In this document: positions 10,443 through 20,281 of the stretch, piece by piece | How the letters are laid out: each line of letters starts with the position of its first letter | How positions within the stretch are numbered: position 1 is the first letter of the stretch | From: Paulinella micropora | Lineage: Eukaryota > Cercozoa > Imbricatea > Euglyphida > Paulinellidae | Direction: 5' to 3' | DNA length: 64,000 bases | NCBI GenBank assembly: GCA_019918135.1 | Contig: WBZZ01003799.1 | Location: 61,001 to 125,000, forward strand | Program-made: the position numbers and the translations under genes | The notes under the pieces: model-generated | What the model was told of the DNA's origin: nothing | The model's input: the letters and a program-made list of their open reading frames with translations, nothing else | Databases searched by the model: none

Positions 10443-11880
10443 TTAGTAGCGTTTGAGAGATTCTTGAGAAATCAGAGGGCCGAACTGTCGACTTCCCACC
10501 TGAATAGGCTCGACCGCAGCCTGCCAGAGCCTGTGCCATCGCAGTATCGACCAAGCCGACGCAGCCTCGGCAGAGGCCTTTTGCACCGTCGTCGCTGTTT
10601 TACCTTCTTGCTGAACCCTGAAAGCCTCACTTGCTTGCACGGTGGAGTAGAATTCGGTGAGTGCTTGGTTTAGTATCCCCATTCCGGGGTAGGTCTCGGG
10701 GCATTTAGGGCAGCTTACCATACTCTTGATGATGTAGTATAGGTAGACACATGCAAAATATTCGCCTTTGGACGACGCGGGACGTTGGGGGGAGTTCACG
10801 GGCGAGTTGGGTTCGGAGTTTGCAATTTCTTTTGCCTTTTTCCTGTTATAGTGTATAACCTGTTCATGAGGAGGAAAAACCCAACCCGACTTGAGCTTCT
10901 TTTCTGCTTGATAGTACGAGTCGATCTCGGCCATTAGCTCCAGGCTCCTGACAATGTTCTTGACGTCGCCATCCTTGAAAAATTGCTTTACGCCAGTTAG
11001 GGTCTTCGCGTGCTGCTTGGGGTGCGCTGCACAGCAGCTGCAAGTAATGCATCATAACTAATGGCCGCAGGTTTGCTTCTGCTTGTAACTTTGCTGGCAG
11101 AGGATACACAAATGCGTGCTTGCCCAAGCTCTCAATGCTCGGCCCTTCCACGCTTTCAAAGAACTCCAGGTCAGCATCGACGATCAGCGGGCGCAGATCT
11201 TTGCCTAGCATGATGTTGTTGTGACTGACATCTGTCCAAACGAGTTTGGGCACCATAGTCGAGCTCCCTTTCGGTCGTAACAAATGAACCTCTCGAGAGT
11301 CTCCTGAATTTGGACAGCTGTGATTCTGGGCCAGACCGAGCTGTCTCCCAGTGTCCAAGACAGGCGATCAACAAACTCTATTGTAGCAAACACCAGAGTA
11401 TTCTCGTCCATTTGTTCTTTAAATTTGAAATTAGACAATCTTAAGGGGCCAACGTACCAATTAAAATCGCTTGCTGGTTTAACCTTTTTAATTCTTTTTT
11501 GTAGCTAAAGATTTTGCATCTGCTTTCATGGCAGACAGAATTCTTTTTGCGGACGACTCCGCATCCTCACCAGTCAGACTTTTGGGGGTCCACTGCTGAT
11601 CAGAATACGACCATGCACGTGTTACTAGAGGAAGCATACAGAGTCGGATGGCCTGCCCTTGTACCAACATAACATGGTGGGACTGGCCTGAGGCTGTTCC
11701 TTGTATTAGCTTTTTTTGTTGCAAAATTTCCAACTTCGAGACAGCGGCGAAGTACTCTTCAAAGCTCTTTTTCACTAACGTGTCTTCTTGCGCTTGATTT
11801 ACTCGTTCTTGCCAGTGATCATATTCGTCGTCATAAAAGCCAAAAGGTTCTTTTTGAACCAAGAAGATTTTGGCGTCCAT
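10443..11880 (-). CDS. Protein-kinase-like protein, several frame breaks
   Basis: Four minus-frame pieces (11880-11488, about 11500-11205, 11358-10864, 10934-10443) form one protein of about 470 residues. The third piece shows a kinase-type catalytic loop (WTDVSHNNIMLGKDL: D, then N five residues on), followed by IVDADLEFF in the place of the DFG segment. The upstream pieces would supply the N-lobe and helix E. The HRD histidine is replaced (T-D) and DFG reads D-A-D, so activity is uncertain. Breaks fall near A/T homopolymers, which fits assembly indels. The closest general pattern is the viral/fungal atypical kinase group. The first piece alone could also be a separate 130-residue protein. 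Confidence 0.4.
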
Positions 11881-12201
11881 GGCGGTGGGGTCCTATAATC
11901 TGGATTTGGCACACTCATGGGCCAAATGCTCTCTTTAAATACTACATAAAGGACAAAAAATAAGCCCGTTTTCTTTCACCTCCCGTGAGAGAATTTTGTT
12001 TTTACCAATCTTTTCTCCCCCACCCCACCCACCTCCCCCCCCCCCCCCCCCCCCCCTCGCCCGCGAGCGCTCACTCAGAAAAGTGCAAATAACGGCCCCT
12101 CCCCCTCTCAGCCTTTAGCCCACCCAACAAAAAAAAATCAAACAGCGCTTCTTCTCCCGTGTCGCTATTCAGAGGAAGAAAGAAATGCAAAGTCGGGCTC
12201 G
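11881..12201. other. Intergenic, C-rich
   Basis: Contains a C run of about 22 nt near 12035 and T/C-rich DNA. No gene is seen. Confidence 0.6.
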
Positions 12202-13422
12202 TCACCCGGAAAGACCACCCGTTTGCCCTACTACCTCCCCATTCCTGCCGGAGTCTATTTCTCGCACTCTTGCGCCCAGCCGGTCGAAGGAGTCAGGTGC
12301 ACGGGTAGCTGCCAACGGCGTAAACAGCCGTTGTGCCACTTCTCTGTCGGGCCGAGCGCCGGCTTTTGGCAGCCACAGGGCCCTCTCCTCGTCTTTCAGC
12401 AGCAGGCCCTGCCAAATACAAGATACCAACAGCAGCCAGGGGTGGCCAACAATCGGTCTGTCGTACGACAGATCCCGGGGGTCGTTGCTGTGCGCGACCA
12501 TCAGCGCTCGTGCCAACGACAGCAAGAAGCAGCTGCGCTCGCTGCCGTCCTGGTCGGGCGTGCCACTCTCGTCTGTTGTCTGTATGTCCGGCCGTAGGCC
12601 CAGACAATTGTCTAGTGTCTCGGCCAGACAGCCGCGCTCTAGGGTGGTAGCGGGCCTGCTGGGGTTGTAGTAGTACCAACAACGCCGGCCCACGAACCAG
12701 ACTACCCAGTGCGGGCGCATGTCGACCGATCGCCGGCTGACGAGAAACGTGCTGTACTGCAGCAGGTCCCCCCGTGTGAGACTAGTCGTCGCCTCATCGA
12801 GATCCCACATGATCCTGCGCGGGCACAGGCGCCCGAACGACTGCAAATGTCCGTAACGGAACTCATGCAGCTTTTGCAACACAGCCCCGCCGCTGCCGCC
12901 GATGCCGGTGCCCAAACGGTTGTCCCACGAGGCCAGCAAACCCAGCCCGAAGAACACGTGGCCGTTCCTGAAGCCCACGTTGCGCTGCCAATCAAACCGC
13001 CCTACGTCGCCTATGGCGCGCAGCCACCACCGCAGCGCCCAGGCGTCGCCACTCGCGACGACAATGGCGTCGTCCCAGCCCAGCACGCGCGGCCACCGGG
13101 AGGGAACCCACTTGCGCAATGTCAGCGGGGCGCTGGCGTCGACGTAGCAGTCGGCAAAGGTGTAGTGCGTACGGGCGGCCGCGTAGCTCCAGGCGAACGC
13201 GACTGCCGAGGATAGCGGCCCCACGCCGCCCCGTTTGTTCTGCCTGATCGTCTCGGGCGACAAGAGTTCCAGCGCTAGCCAGTGCAGCCTAGCCACCGAC
13301 CAGCGCCCGTTCGCGACGTGCCAGCGCCCGGCGGAGGAGGTAACGCCGGCGTCTAGCACGGGCCAGCGCCGGCAGGGCACCAACGGCTCACCGGCGTCGG
13401 GCCACTCGAGCGCCCAGCGCAA
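12202..13422 (-). CDS. 406-residue protein, possible Ulp1/adenain-like cysteine protease
   Basis: This is one uninterrupted frame, among the cleanest in the GC-rich block. In the middle, PHWVVWFVGRRCWYYYNPSR is followed about 45 residues later by DQDGSERSCFLLSLARALM. The order His-Trp, an Asn after hydrophobic strands, then Gln/Asp...Ser-Cys at the start of a helix resembles the H-D/N-Q-C layout of C48/C5 proteases. The glycine normally after the cysteine is missing, so this is a suggestion only. The N-terminal 200 residues are Trp-rich and unrecognised. Confidence 0.45.
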   Translation of the reverse strand: MRWALEWPDAGEPLVPCRRWPVLDAGVTSSAGRWHVANGRWSVARLHWLALELLSPETIRQNKRGGVGPLSSAVAFAWSYAAARTHYTFADCYVDASAPLTLRKWVPSRWPRVLGWDDAIVVASGDAWALRWWLRAIGDVGRFDWQRNVGFRNGHVFFGLGLLASWDNRLGTGIGGSGGAVLQKLHEFRYGHLQSFGRLCPRRIMWDLDEATTSLTRGDLLQYSTFLVSRRSVDMRPHWVVWFVGRRCWYYYNPSRPATTLERGCLAETLDNCLGLRPDIQTTDESGTPDQDGSERSCFLLSLARALMVAHSNDPRDLSYDRPIVGHPWLLLVSCIWQGLLLKDEERALWLPKAGARPDREVAQRLFTPLAATRAPDSFDRLGARVREIDSGRNGEVVGQTGGLSG

Positions 13423-13437
13423 GGTTCGCTCGAAGTA

Positions 13438-13950
13438 TCAGCACGCCGTGGAGGTGCACCCGCCGGCGCGCGCCGGCACTTGCGAGCCGGCAGGCCCGCA
13501 CGAGCTCGCGTGTTCGCGGCCCAGTGACAGCAGGCAGACGGGGTCGCGGTCGAACAACGCGTTGAAGTCAGCGTTCGGCAGGTCGTGCGCCAGCAGCCTG
13601 GCCCTGGCCCCCAGGTCCACCCACTGCAAGTGCCCTCCTTCCAGCAGCACGACGACGCGGCGGAGCGTGTCGAGGTCGTCGTGCCAGGACCGGTTCGCCA
13701 CCAACCGGAGGAGACTTGCGAACCGCGGCCGTGCGGGCGGGGTCGGCGGCGGGTGTTGCTCAAAGAACTGCAGCCCGGCCCGCACCAAGACGGTTGCGTC
13801 GGCGGTTGTGTCTTGTGCCAGGCCCAGGCACAGCTCGAACAGCTCGGGAAACCAAGTTCGTTGGCGGGCCGGTCGTTCAACCAGCGCCCAATGTCCAGCG
13901 CCCGCCGCGCCATTGCAACGGCTACAACGCTTTTCCTGGACTCGGCGCAT
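13438..13950 (-). CDS. Helical-repeat protein, copy 1 of an inverted pair
   Basis: The start was taken as the ATG at 13950; upstream codons run through a G-rich spacer. About 170 residues with ankyrin-like helix patterns (LLRLVANRSWHDDLDTLRRV, ARLLAHDLPNADFNALF). A close paralogue lies at 20282-20755 on the plus strand, with most residues identical from FELCL to FDRDPVC. The C-termini differ, so one copy was recombined at its 3' end. Function unknown. Confidence 0.55.
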   Translation of the reverse strand: MRRVQEKRCSRCNGAAGAGHWALVERPARQRTWFPELFELCLGLAQDTTADATVLVRAGLQFFEQHPPPTPPARPRFASLLRLVANRSWHDDLDTLRRVVVLLEGGHLQWVDLGARARLLAHDLPNADFNALFDRDPVCLLSLGREHASSCGPAGSQVPARAGGCTSTAC

Positions 13951-14505
13951 GCCTGGCAAGACTTTTTTTAACAAAAAAGCCCGCCTGCCGAATTTTTTTT
14001 TCTGGCGTGGGGCGGGGGAACGGCAATTACAAAAAAAAAGAGCGCCCCCCCCCCCTTCCCTTCCTTTCGTTTGCTCCCCGAGATTTTTTGTAGTCGAGCC
14101 CTCTCTTTTTGCCCTCCCCCCCCCCACCCCTCTTTCTCCAAGCAGCGGGCGCTGGTCCGGGCACTGTCCTCTTGGCCTTTCGTAGTAATGAACAGTCACT
14201 GTGTAAAAAAAAGAAAAGGAGGAAGAGCTCATGGCCTTGACGTTACTCGGCGGTACCCGGCGGCGCTTGTTTTTGCGCTGTCTGTCGTACTCGTGCTTTG
14301 ACGATCTTGTACTTTTATTTATTAAAAGAAGTAAACGAAATGTTTTGCTAAGCTTGACATTTTACACTAGCCTTCAAGGAGTCTAGTGAACATTTTTTGC
14401 GTACTGGTGGTTTTGTTTTCAAGTCTGTCCTTTGTTGTAAAGAATTCTTAGCACAAGGGTGGCGTGCAATTGCCCCTAGTCGAGGACCGAGGTCTTGTTC
14501 AGCTG
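13951..14505. other. Intergenic between the two left-arm genes
   Basis: C runs at about 14045 and 14115 and A-rich DNA. AATAAA signals on both strands sit near 14318-14327, marking the 3' end of the 14506-15132 gene. No further gene is recognised. Confidence 0.55.
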
Positions 14506-15132
14506 TCACCCAAATTCGTCCCAGATAGCGCCACAAGCACACTTTTCAGACTGTTCATCGCACAACAGTTCTCCGCAGTTTTCACCCTCGCACTCTCGCA
14601 CGGCGTAGCATTCTCCACTCGCAACCGCGTCGTCGTTTACTTCCTGTAGCGCGGGCAGCAGCGCACAGGCGCCCGCCAGGGCCCCGAAAAGCTCGCGAAG
14701 CAAGGGCGCCGCCGTCTCTGCCTTTGCGCTAACCTCTTGAACTCTTTGGCCTAAGGCCGCGACCTTGGCTTCTGTCGAGGCGGAGTTTTCCCAACAGGCC
14801 CGGTACCTGCGGCGCTGGGCACAGAAAGCGCGGTTGACGGGGTCGGTCCCACGCGTAATCAGGATCAGGTCTTCTTTTGCCAGCACAGGCCTGCTAGCGG
14901 TCTGCGAGCCCTTAGCTTGCAGGCGTGCCTTCTTGCGCAACGGAGAAGAGGCTGGGGGGGGGGGGGACAGGCCCGCGTTCTTTCTGGTCGTCCCGGGTCG
15001 TGGTGGCGGCGGTCTGTGGGCCCTTAGCTGGCAGGCGTGCCTTCTTGTGCAACGGAGAAGAGGTTGGGGAGGGTCAGGCCTGCGTTCTTTCTGGTCGCCC
15101 TGGTCCGTGGTAGTAGCTTCGGTAGTGCTCAT
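14506..15132 (-). CDS. Coiled-coil protein with acidic Cys-rich tail, copy 1
   Basis: An uninterrupted 208-codon frame. It has a basic Pro/Ser-rich N-terminus (SSPLRKKARLQ, nuclear-signal-like), a helical middle (AALGQRVQEVSAKAETAAPL) and a Cys/Glu-rich end (ECEGENCGELLCDEQSEKCA) with about six cysteines that could bind zinc. The N-terminal half contains an internal duplication around two G runs (14951, 15183). The paralogue at 19404-19986 lacks that duplicated part. No family is recognised. Confidence 0.5.
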   Translation of the reverse strand: MSTTEATTTDQGDQKERRPDPPQPLLRCTRRHACQLRAHRPPPPRPGTTRKNAGLSPPPPASSPLRKKARLQAKGSQTASRPVLAKEDLILITRGTDPVNRAFCAQRRRYRACWENSASTEAKVAALGQRVQEVSAKAETAAPLLRELFGALAGACALLPALQEVNDDAVASGECYAVRECEGENCGELLCDEQSEKCACGAIWDEFG

Positions 15133-15807
15133 GGTGTTAGCTTGTTGACCAGCTAGTGCTGTTCACGTTCAAGAGGAAAGGGGGGGGGGGGTCAGTGCAC
15201 ACCAATCTCCCCCTCAACCCCCCCCCCCTCCAAAAAAAAAGAGAGCAAGACAGTCGCAGAGACACACACTTATACATAAGCAAGTCTTGTTCATGTGTAA
15301 GTGTGGCTGTGTTTGTGGCTGTGTGTCAGTGCGTGTTTTTTTCTTTGTTGTCGCTGTTGGTCTGCTGCAACCTTTGCCTGCAATAAGGAATTCCTCGCCA
15401 TCGCACCAAAGGCTTTTATATATATCGTTTCTTTTTTAGGTCGTTTTCTTGGATGGCCAGGCCTCCCCCCTCCACCACAATTTCTTTTTCTTGGCTGCCC
15501 TAATGGGTTAACTCAATGCGGACAAGATTGGGCAGCTCAATGCTGGGAACCCCCCCGGGGGGGGGGGGGCCGTTCCACTCCTACCCTTTCCACAAAAGCA
15601 CTTGCAATTAAGCACACACATACACACACGTACAGACTTTTACATGTACACACCTACAGAGAGAGAGACGGGTAATCACACACGCAATCGATCATAAAGA
15701 ATCACTCACACACACAAATACACTCAAGAATTTTCTTTCGGAAGGGTGGGGGAGGCAGTCGGCAATACATTCAGAAATTGCTTTTTTTTTCTCGTTGCCA
15801 CAGGCAA
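15133..15807. other. Intergenic with G/C runs and CA repeats
   Basis: G and C runs at 15181 and 15223, a T-rich segment near 15420 similar to one at 16850, a C/G palindromic run at 15550-15570, and CA repeats at 15610-15720. The last 100 bp (pyrimidine tract ending CCACAG at 15803) precede the MYND ATG and could be an intron acceptor, which is unproven. Confidence 0.5.
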
Positions 15808-16383
15808 ATGGCCCTCAACCTGGCAGACAATTGTTATAATGATGATTGCCCACTGAAAAAGTAGCCACTGCCGGCAGAGGAGGTGCACTTCCGCAAGTGT
15901 GCTCGTTGCCTCTACTCTACGTACTGCAGCCGAGAGGTCCAGAAGGCACACTGGAAGAGCGAGCATGGCCAGCTCTGCCGGGACGGCTCTCTGTTCGTGC
16001 GCCAGCACCTGCGCCTGAACGCTTACATGTCCGTGCTCAGGAAAAAAAAGGAGGGTGACCCGCTCACCAGCGAACTAATGTCGTTGGTGCCGCGCGGCGA
16101 GCAGGACGGGGCAGTGTACGTGTGCCTGGCCCCGAATGGCCCCGAGAGGCGCCGCTACGTGTCGGCACGGACCCTGCGGCGACCGGCTTGGGAAAGACTG
16201 CGTGGCCTGGTTTCCGACGTGCCGGTTGGGCCGCTACGGCAGAAGCGCGGACATAATCCTCCTGTGCTGTTCGTAGAGGCGCCACTGTCCCGCCTCGCAG
16301 ACGGGCCAGCGGTTGCCGAGGAGGATGAGGGCGCTGACTATATGCACTGGCTCAGCGCGTCCGCGGTGATGCTCTGTGGTTAG
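15808..16383 (+). pseudogene. MYND zinc-finger protein, copy 1, with in-frame TAG
   Basis: The ATG at 15808 opens a frame that meets TAG at codon 19 (15862-15864) and then continues open to 16383. The finger reads CYNDDC, then FRKCARCLYSTYCSREVQKA and HWKSEHGQLC. This is a MYND-type Cys/His pattern, except that one expected ligand (C in the YCSRECQ position) is Val. About 150 further residues follow without a recognised domain. In copy 2 (about 19.1 kb) the codon matching TAG is CAG and the Cys ligand is present, so copy 1 has lost function by two point changes, unless TAG is skipped by splicing. MYND fingers normally bind proline-rich partner peptides. Confidence 0.65.
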
Positions 16384-16915
16384 TGTAAATGGCCGACAGA
16401 ACAGACATAGACAAGCATCCTTGTCGTTTTTGTTGCGCTGATGCAGCTTATTAAAAACAACAAAATGCAAACTAGCTGTGCGGGGAATTCACACGTACAT
16501 AAGAAACGAAAAGCCGTTCTTGTTCGCTCTCAGCCACGTGTAGGTGTGTGTGTGTGTGTGTGTGGTGTGTGTGTGTGTGTGTGTGGTTGTGTGTGGTTGT
16601 GTGTGTGTGTGTGTGGTTGTGTGTGTGTGTGTGGTGGTGTGTGTGTGTGTGTGTGGTTGTGTGTGTGTAAAAAAAGAAGAGTTGACTGGTTACGTGTGGT
16701 TGTGTGTCTGTGTGTGTGTGTTGTTTGTCTGCGAAAAAAACCTTACATACACTTTTTTTTCCCGCTGCAACCCCCCCCCCCCCCCCTTGAGTTCAATGAG
16801 AATTCCCCCCCATCTCACCAAAGGCAACTACAGGCTCTATATGTCACTAGGCTTTCTTTTTTAGGTCGTTTTGGAAAAAGGCCCCCCCCTCTCCATAAAT
16901 TCTTTTTTTTGGCAT
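16384..16915. other. Intergenic (GT)n tract and C run
   Basis: ATTAAA at 16446 follows the MYND gene. (GT)n repeats occupy 16544-16735 and a C run of about 18 nt lies at 16770. No gene is seen. Confidence 0.6.
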
Positions 16916-17092
16916 TGCAACATTGAGCCAACATTGAGCTCAATGATGTCGGCCAACATTGAGCCAACATTGAGCCAACATTGAGCCAACATTGAGCCAA
17001 CATTGAGCCAACATTGAGCCAACATTGAGCCAACATTGAGCCAACATTGAGCCAACATTGAGCCAACATTGAGTTCAATGATGTCGGCCAAC
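16916..17092 (+). repeat. 11-bp minisatellite (CATTGAGCCAA)n
   Basis: About 13-14 tandem copies. The array is bordered on both sides by the variant block ATTGAG(C/T)TCAATGATGTCGG, which occurs at about 16934 and 17070. The unit is related to the TTGAGCACAAT unit at 8.45 kb. Confidence 0.85.
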
Positions 17093-17324
17093 CTCTCTCT
17101 CCGCAGGGTTGGCCCCCCTCCCCTCCCTGGTTGGATCACTCACAAATCGTTCTGCATCATTTCGCCAAGGTACACCCTGTGTGTGTCAATGGAGTTTTTG
17201 AATGTGTGTGTGTGTGTGTTTGTGTGTGTGTTTGTGTGTGAGTGTGTGTGTTTGTGTGTTTGTGTGTGTGTGTTTGTGTGTGTGTGTTTGTGTTTGTGTG
17301 TGTGTGTTTGTGTGTGTGTGTTTT

Positions 17325-17357
<33 letters not shown>

Positions 17358-17382
17358 GTGTTTGTGTGTGTTTGTGTGTGTT

Positions 17383-17429
<47 letters not shown>

Positions 17430-17846
17430 TTGTATGTGTGTTTGTGAGTGTTTGTCTGTTTGTCTGTGTGTGTGTGTGTGTTTGTGTGTTTGTCTGTGTG
17501 TTTGTGTGTGTGTGCGTGCGCTTATGAATGTTTGTGTGTGTGTTTGTGTGTGTATGTCAATGAAGTTTGTGGTGTGCGTGTGCGTGCGCTTATGAATGTG
17601 TGTTGGTGTGTGTGTGTGTGTTTGTGTGTGTGTGCCGAAGAATCCTAAAGTGAAGGGTGAAACAGCCTGTCAGCTAAAAAACAAAAAGAACATTTTGACA
17701 TTTGGGGGATGTCTGCTCAAGAACAGGTTTCTCTCTCTCCCCGTCCCCCTCTCCTCTCCTCCCCTTCCCCCCCCCCTCTTCGCGGGCGAAATGATTGAAT
17801 GCCTGTCGTAATACCTAGGCGCACATGTGTACTTTGGTTTTGTTAG
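17093..17846. other. (GT)n/(GTTT)n microsatellite and spacer
   Basis: An imperfect GT-rich microsatellite fills 17200-17633. All ORFs made of Cys/Val runs are artefacts. A C run near 17766 follows. No gene is seen. Confidence 0.7.
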
Positions 17847-18041
17847 ACAGGAGCGTCAGCATCTGACTCAGTAGGAGGCCAAGGCGAGGAGGAGGAGCTG
17901 CTCTCGTTTATGTCGGGGCTCTTGTTGGCAAAGACGCTGCCCTCGCTGCCCATCTGCCGGCAGGACGGCTGCTGTGCACAAGCACTGGACGATAATCTCT
18001 ATTGCGTGATCCACGAGCCTGGCTGGTTTGAAAAAGCCTAG
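17847..18041 (+). CDS. Short unrecognised open frame, possible 3' exon or fragment
   Basis: A 64-codon frame directly follows TTTTGTTAG, which would be an acceptable splice acceptor. It carries an acidic start, a hydrophobic helix (ELLSFMSGLLLAKTLPSLP) and a Cys-rich part (ICRQDGCCAQALDDNLYC). There is no upstream ATG; the only internal Met codon is at 17910. It may be the remnant of a longer gene. Confidence 0.25.
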   Translation, partial: TGASASDSVGGQGEEEELLSFMSGLLLAKTLPSLPICRQDGCCAQALDDNLYCVIHEPGWFEKA

Positions 18042-18084
18042 TAGTAGTAGCGCAGACGTTCGCGCTCGAAATTGTTATTAAAAA

Positions 18085-18345
18085 AAAGATATAACGGATT
18101 AATCTTGATTCTGAAAATTTAGAGATTCGTACAGAGGGAAGACAGAACACGCGGACAGTCTGCAAAGGCCCCCCCTAATCGAGGCAAAACACTAAACCCA
18201 AAAAATTTTCGGGTCTGTGTTAGATTTTTTTTTTTATTTTTTTTTGTCTAGTACCAGTCCTGTTGGGTCCCAAAGCTAGCAGTCGTAAGAGGATGTTGCG
18301 ACTTGGTATTCATATCGCGTCCGTGCTGCAGTTGTGTTTGTCAGC
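18085..18345 (+). repeat. Direct duplication, copy 2 (partner at 8035-8300)
   Basis: Same ordered blocks as copy 1, with a T-rich insertion at about 18220-18250. It lies just 3' of the GT34-like gene on the other strand. No gene is seen in 18042-18401. Confidence 0.7.
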
Positions 18346-18401
18346 CCCCCCCCCACCCCCCACAAAACAAGCACAGGGACTTTTTTAGTGCACCAATTTC
18401 T

Positions 18402-19008
18402 TTAATAATCAGGCCGCGGGTACGCCTGGTAGCACAGCAGGCCGTTTGCGCCTAGCCTGTCGCGACGCTCGTCCATGGTGCGACCCGGGAGGTGGAAAAT
18501 CCAGTCGGAGGGCCCGCCCTGCAATAGCTCAGCTGCCTGCCTGGGCACGACCCAGACGCTGCGGCGTTCAAAGTCCGGGTGCGCTACTAAGAAATCACGC
18601 AGGTTTAGCTGGTCTGCCACGTGGTGGAATGGCAGGACCGTTTGGTCGTAGATGCGCAGCAGGGCCGCGTGCACCTGTGGTGTGTTGCGCACGAACCAGA
18701 CCCTATTGTTGATCTTGTAACGACGCCTTTTTTCTGCTAGTAATACAAAGATCGGCTTTTCGTCTGCACGCGTCCACCGCCCGGCGGGCCTGCTCGAAGC
18801 GTTCCTCGATCCTGACAGCCTGATTGGCGAATACCGTGTCCCCGTCCACCCACAAAAAGTACTCGTACTGCATCGATGCGCGCAGCAGCCGTTCCAAGTA
18901 CCGCAGCTTATTAAAACGCGCCGCACATCCACCAGCGCAGGGGCAACAACTCCTCGGGCCGGAAACAACTGTCGTCGAATAAGTCGTACTTCTGCAGGTC
19001 ACAATGTG
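18402..19008 (-). CDS. GT34-like glycosyltransferase, 5'-truncated and frameshifted
   Basis: Three minus frames follow one another: 19008-18912, about 18910-18740, and about 18770-18402. The second holds NKLRYLERLLRAS and YEYFLWVDGDTVFANQ, a DxD nucleotide-sugar/metal motif in the setting of GMA12/MNN10 (GT34) enzymes. The third has VWFVRNTPQVHAALLRIYDQ and a C-terminal SDWIFHLPGRTMDERRD, matching the acceptor-side block with the usual N-terminal-to-C-terminal order. The N-terminus is cut off by the inverted-duplication junction with the MYND copy at about 19008. It would transfer a hexose in the secretory pathway if expressed. Confidence 0.6.
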
Positions 19009-19190
19009 GCTGAGCGCGAACAAGAACGGTCCCGGCAGAGCTGGCCGTGCTCGCTCTTCCAGTGTGCCTTCTGGCACTCCCGGCCGCAGCACGTAGCGTA
19101 GAGGCAACGGGCACACTTGCGGAAACTTACCTCTGCCGGCGGCGGCGGCTGCGTTTGCAGTGGGCAATCATCGTTATAACAATTGTCGGC
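19008..19190 (-). pseudogene. MYND finger, copy 2, without ATG and 3'-truncated
   Basis: The reverse complement matches the start of copy 1. CYNDDCPL is followed by SFRKCARCLYATCCGRECQ and HWKSEHGQLC, with all zinc ligands present. The ATG position reads ACG and four codons are deleted. After LCRD the homology stops and the sequence runs into the GT34-like gene. The damage is therefore complementary to copy 1. Confidence 0.6.
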
Positions 19191-19403
19191 CGTTTGCCTG
19201 TGACAAGGAGCAAAAACAAAAAAAAAGCAATTTCTGAATGTATTGTCGACTGCCTTTTCTTTCCTCCCGAAAGAAATTTCTTGAGTGCATTTGTGTGTGT
19301 GTGTGTGTGTGAGTGAGTGATTCTTTATGATCTCGTGTGATTATCTGTGTCTCCCTCCCTCTCCTCCTGTCTTCTTGAACAGCGGGGCCAAGAGGCCAGC
19401 ACC

Positions 19404-19986
19404 ATGAGCACTACCGCCGCCACCACGGCCCAGGCCGACCAGACAGAACGCAGGCCCGACCCTTTCCCAACCTCTTCTCCGTTGCGCAAGAAGGCGCGCC
19501 TGCAATCTCCGCCGACCGCTAGCAGGCCTGTGCTGGCGGAAGAAGAAGACCTGGTCCTGATTACGCGTGGGAACGACACGGTTAACCGGTGCTTTCTGTG
19601 CCCAGCGCCGCCGCCGTCGGGCCTGTTGGGAAAAATCCGCCCAGACAGAACCCAAGGTTGCGGCCTTAGGCCAAAGAGTTCAAGAGGTTAGCGCAAAGGC
19701 ACCAGCAGCGGCGCCGTTGCTTCGCGAGCTTTTCGGGGCCCTGGCGGGCGCCTGTGCGCTGCTGCCAGCGCTACAGGAAGTAAACGCTGTTGCGAGTGGA
19801 GAATGCTACGCCGTGCGAGAGTGCGAGGGCGAAAACTTTGGAGAATTGTTGTGCGACGAGCAGTCTGGTGCAAGTGGCGCTGTTTGCGACGAATTCGGAC
19901 GGCAGCTGAACAAAACCTCGACCAAGGCTAGTGTACAAAATGTCAAAGCTTTAGTAAAAAAAAAACATGTCGTTTACTTCTCTTAA
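19404..19986 (+). CDS. Coiled-coil protein with acidic Cys-rich tail, copy 2, frameshifted
   Basis: The ATG at 19404 starts MSTTAATTAQADQ. The frame moves near 19590-19640 into the one holding RVQEVSAKAPAAAPLLRELF and the Cys/Glu-rich tail, stopping at 19984-19986. It is a paralogue of 14506-15132, shorter at the N-terminus and extended beyond DEFG by about 25 residues. AATAAA overlaps the stop codon at 19985. Confidence 0.5.
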
Positions 19987-20281
19987 TAAATACAAGGTTG
20001 CCAAAGCACGGGTTACGACAGGCAGCCGCCGAGTAGCAACAGCGCTAGCGTGTGTATTCAGCCAAACCCCCCCCCCCCCCCCCGCCCTGCTGTCGCCAGT
20101 CTGTCTGTGCCGGGGCTCTTTTGTCCCCAGACCACGGGGGGCCCTCTCCCGCCCGTGCCTTGGCAAGTGGGGGGGGGGGGGGGGGCAAGAATGCACTGGC
20201 ACCGGCCACACCCCCCCCCTCGCCAGAAAAGAAAATCTCCGGCAGGCGGGCTTTTTGCCAAAAAAGAAGTCTTGCCACGCC

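Larger units (their letters stand above)
13438..16010. repeat. Inverted duplication, left arm
   Basis: The order here is helical-repeat gene (-), coiled-coil gene (-), CA-rich spacer, MYND gene (+). The mirrored order MYND (-), spacer, coiled-coil gene (+), helical-repeat gene (+) lies at about 19008-20755. The spacer next to the MYND gene (TTCTTTCGGAAGGGTGGG, CATTCAGAAATTGC) also matches in reverse complement. The left arm has an extra 0.5 kb at about 15.19-15.65 kb. Confidence 0.8.

Noticed and set aside
16916-17092. CRISPR array
   Set aside because: The units are contiguous 11-bp repeats without spacers.
17196-17640. Several plus ORFs of Cys/Val repeats
   Set aside because: Frames through a (GT)n microsatellite.
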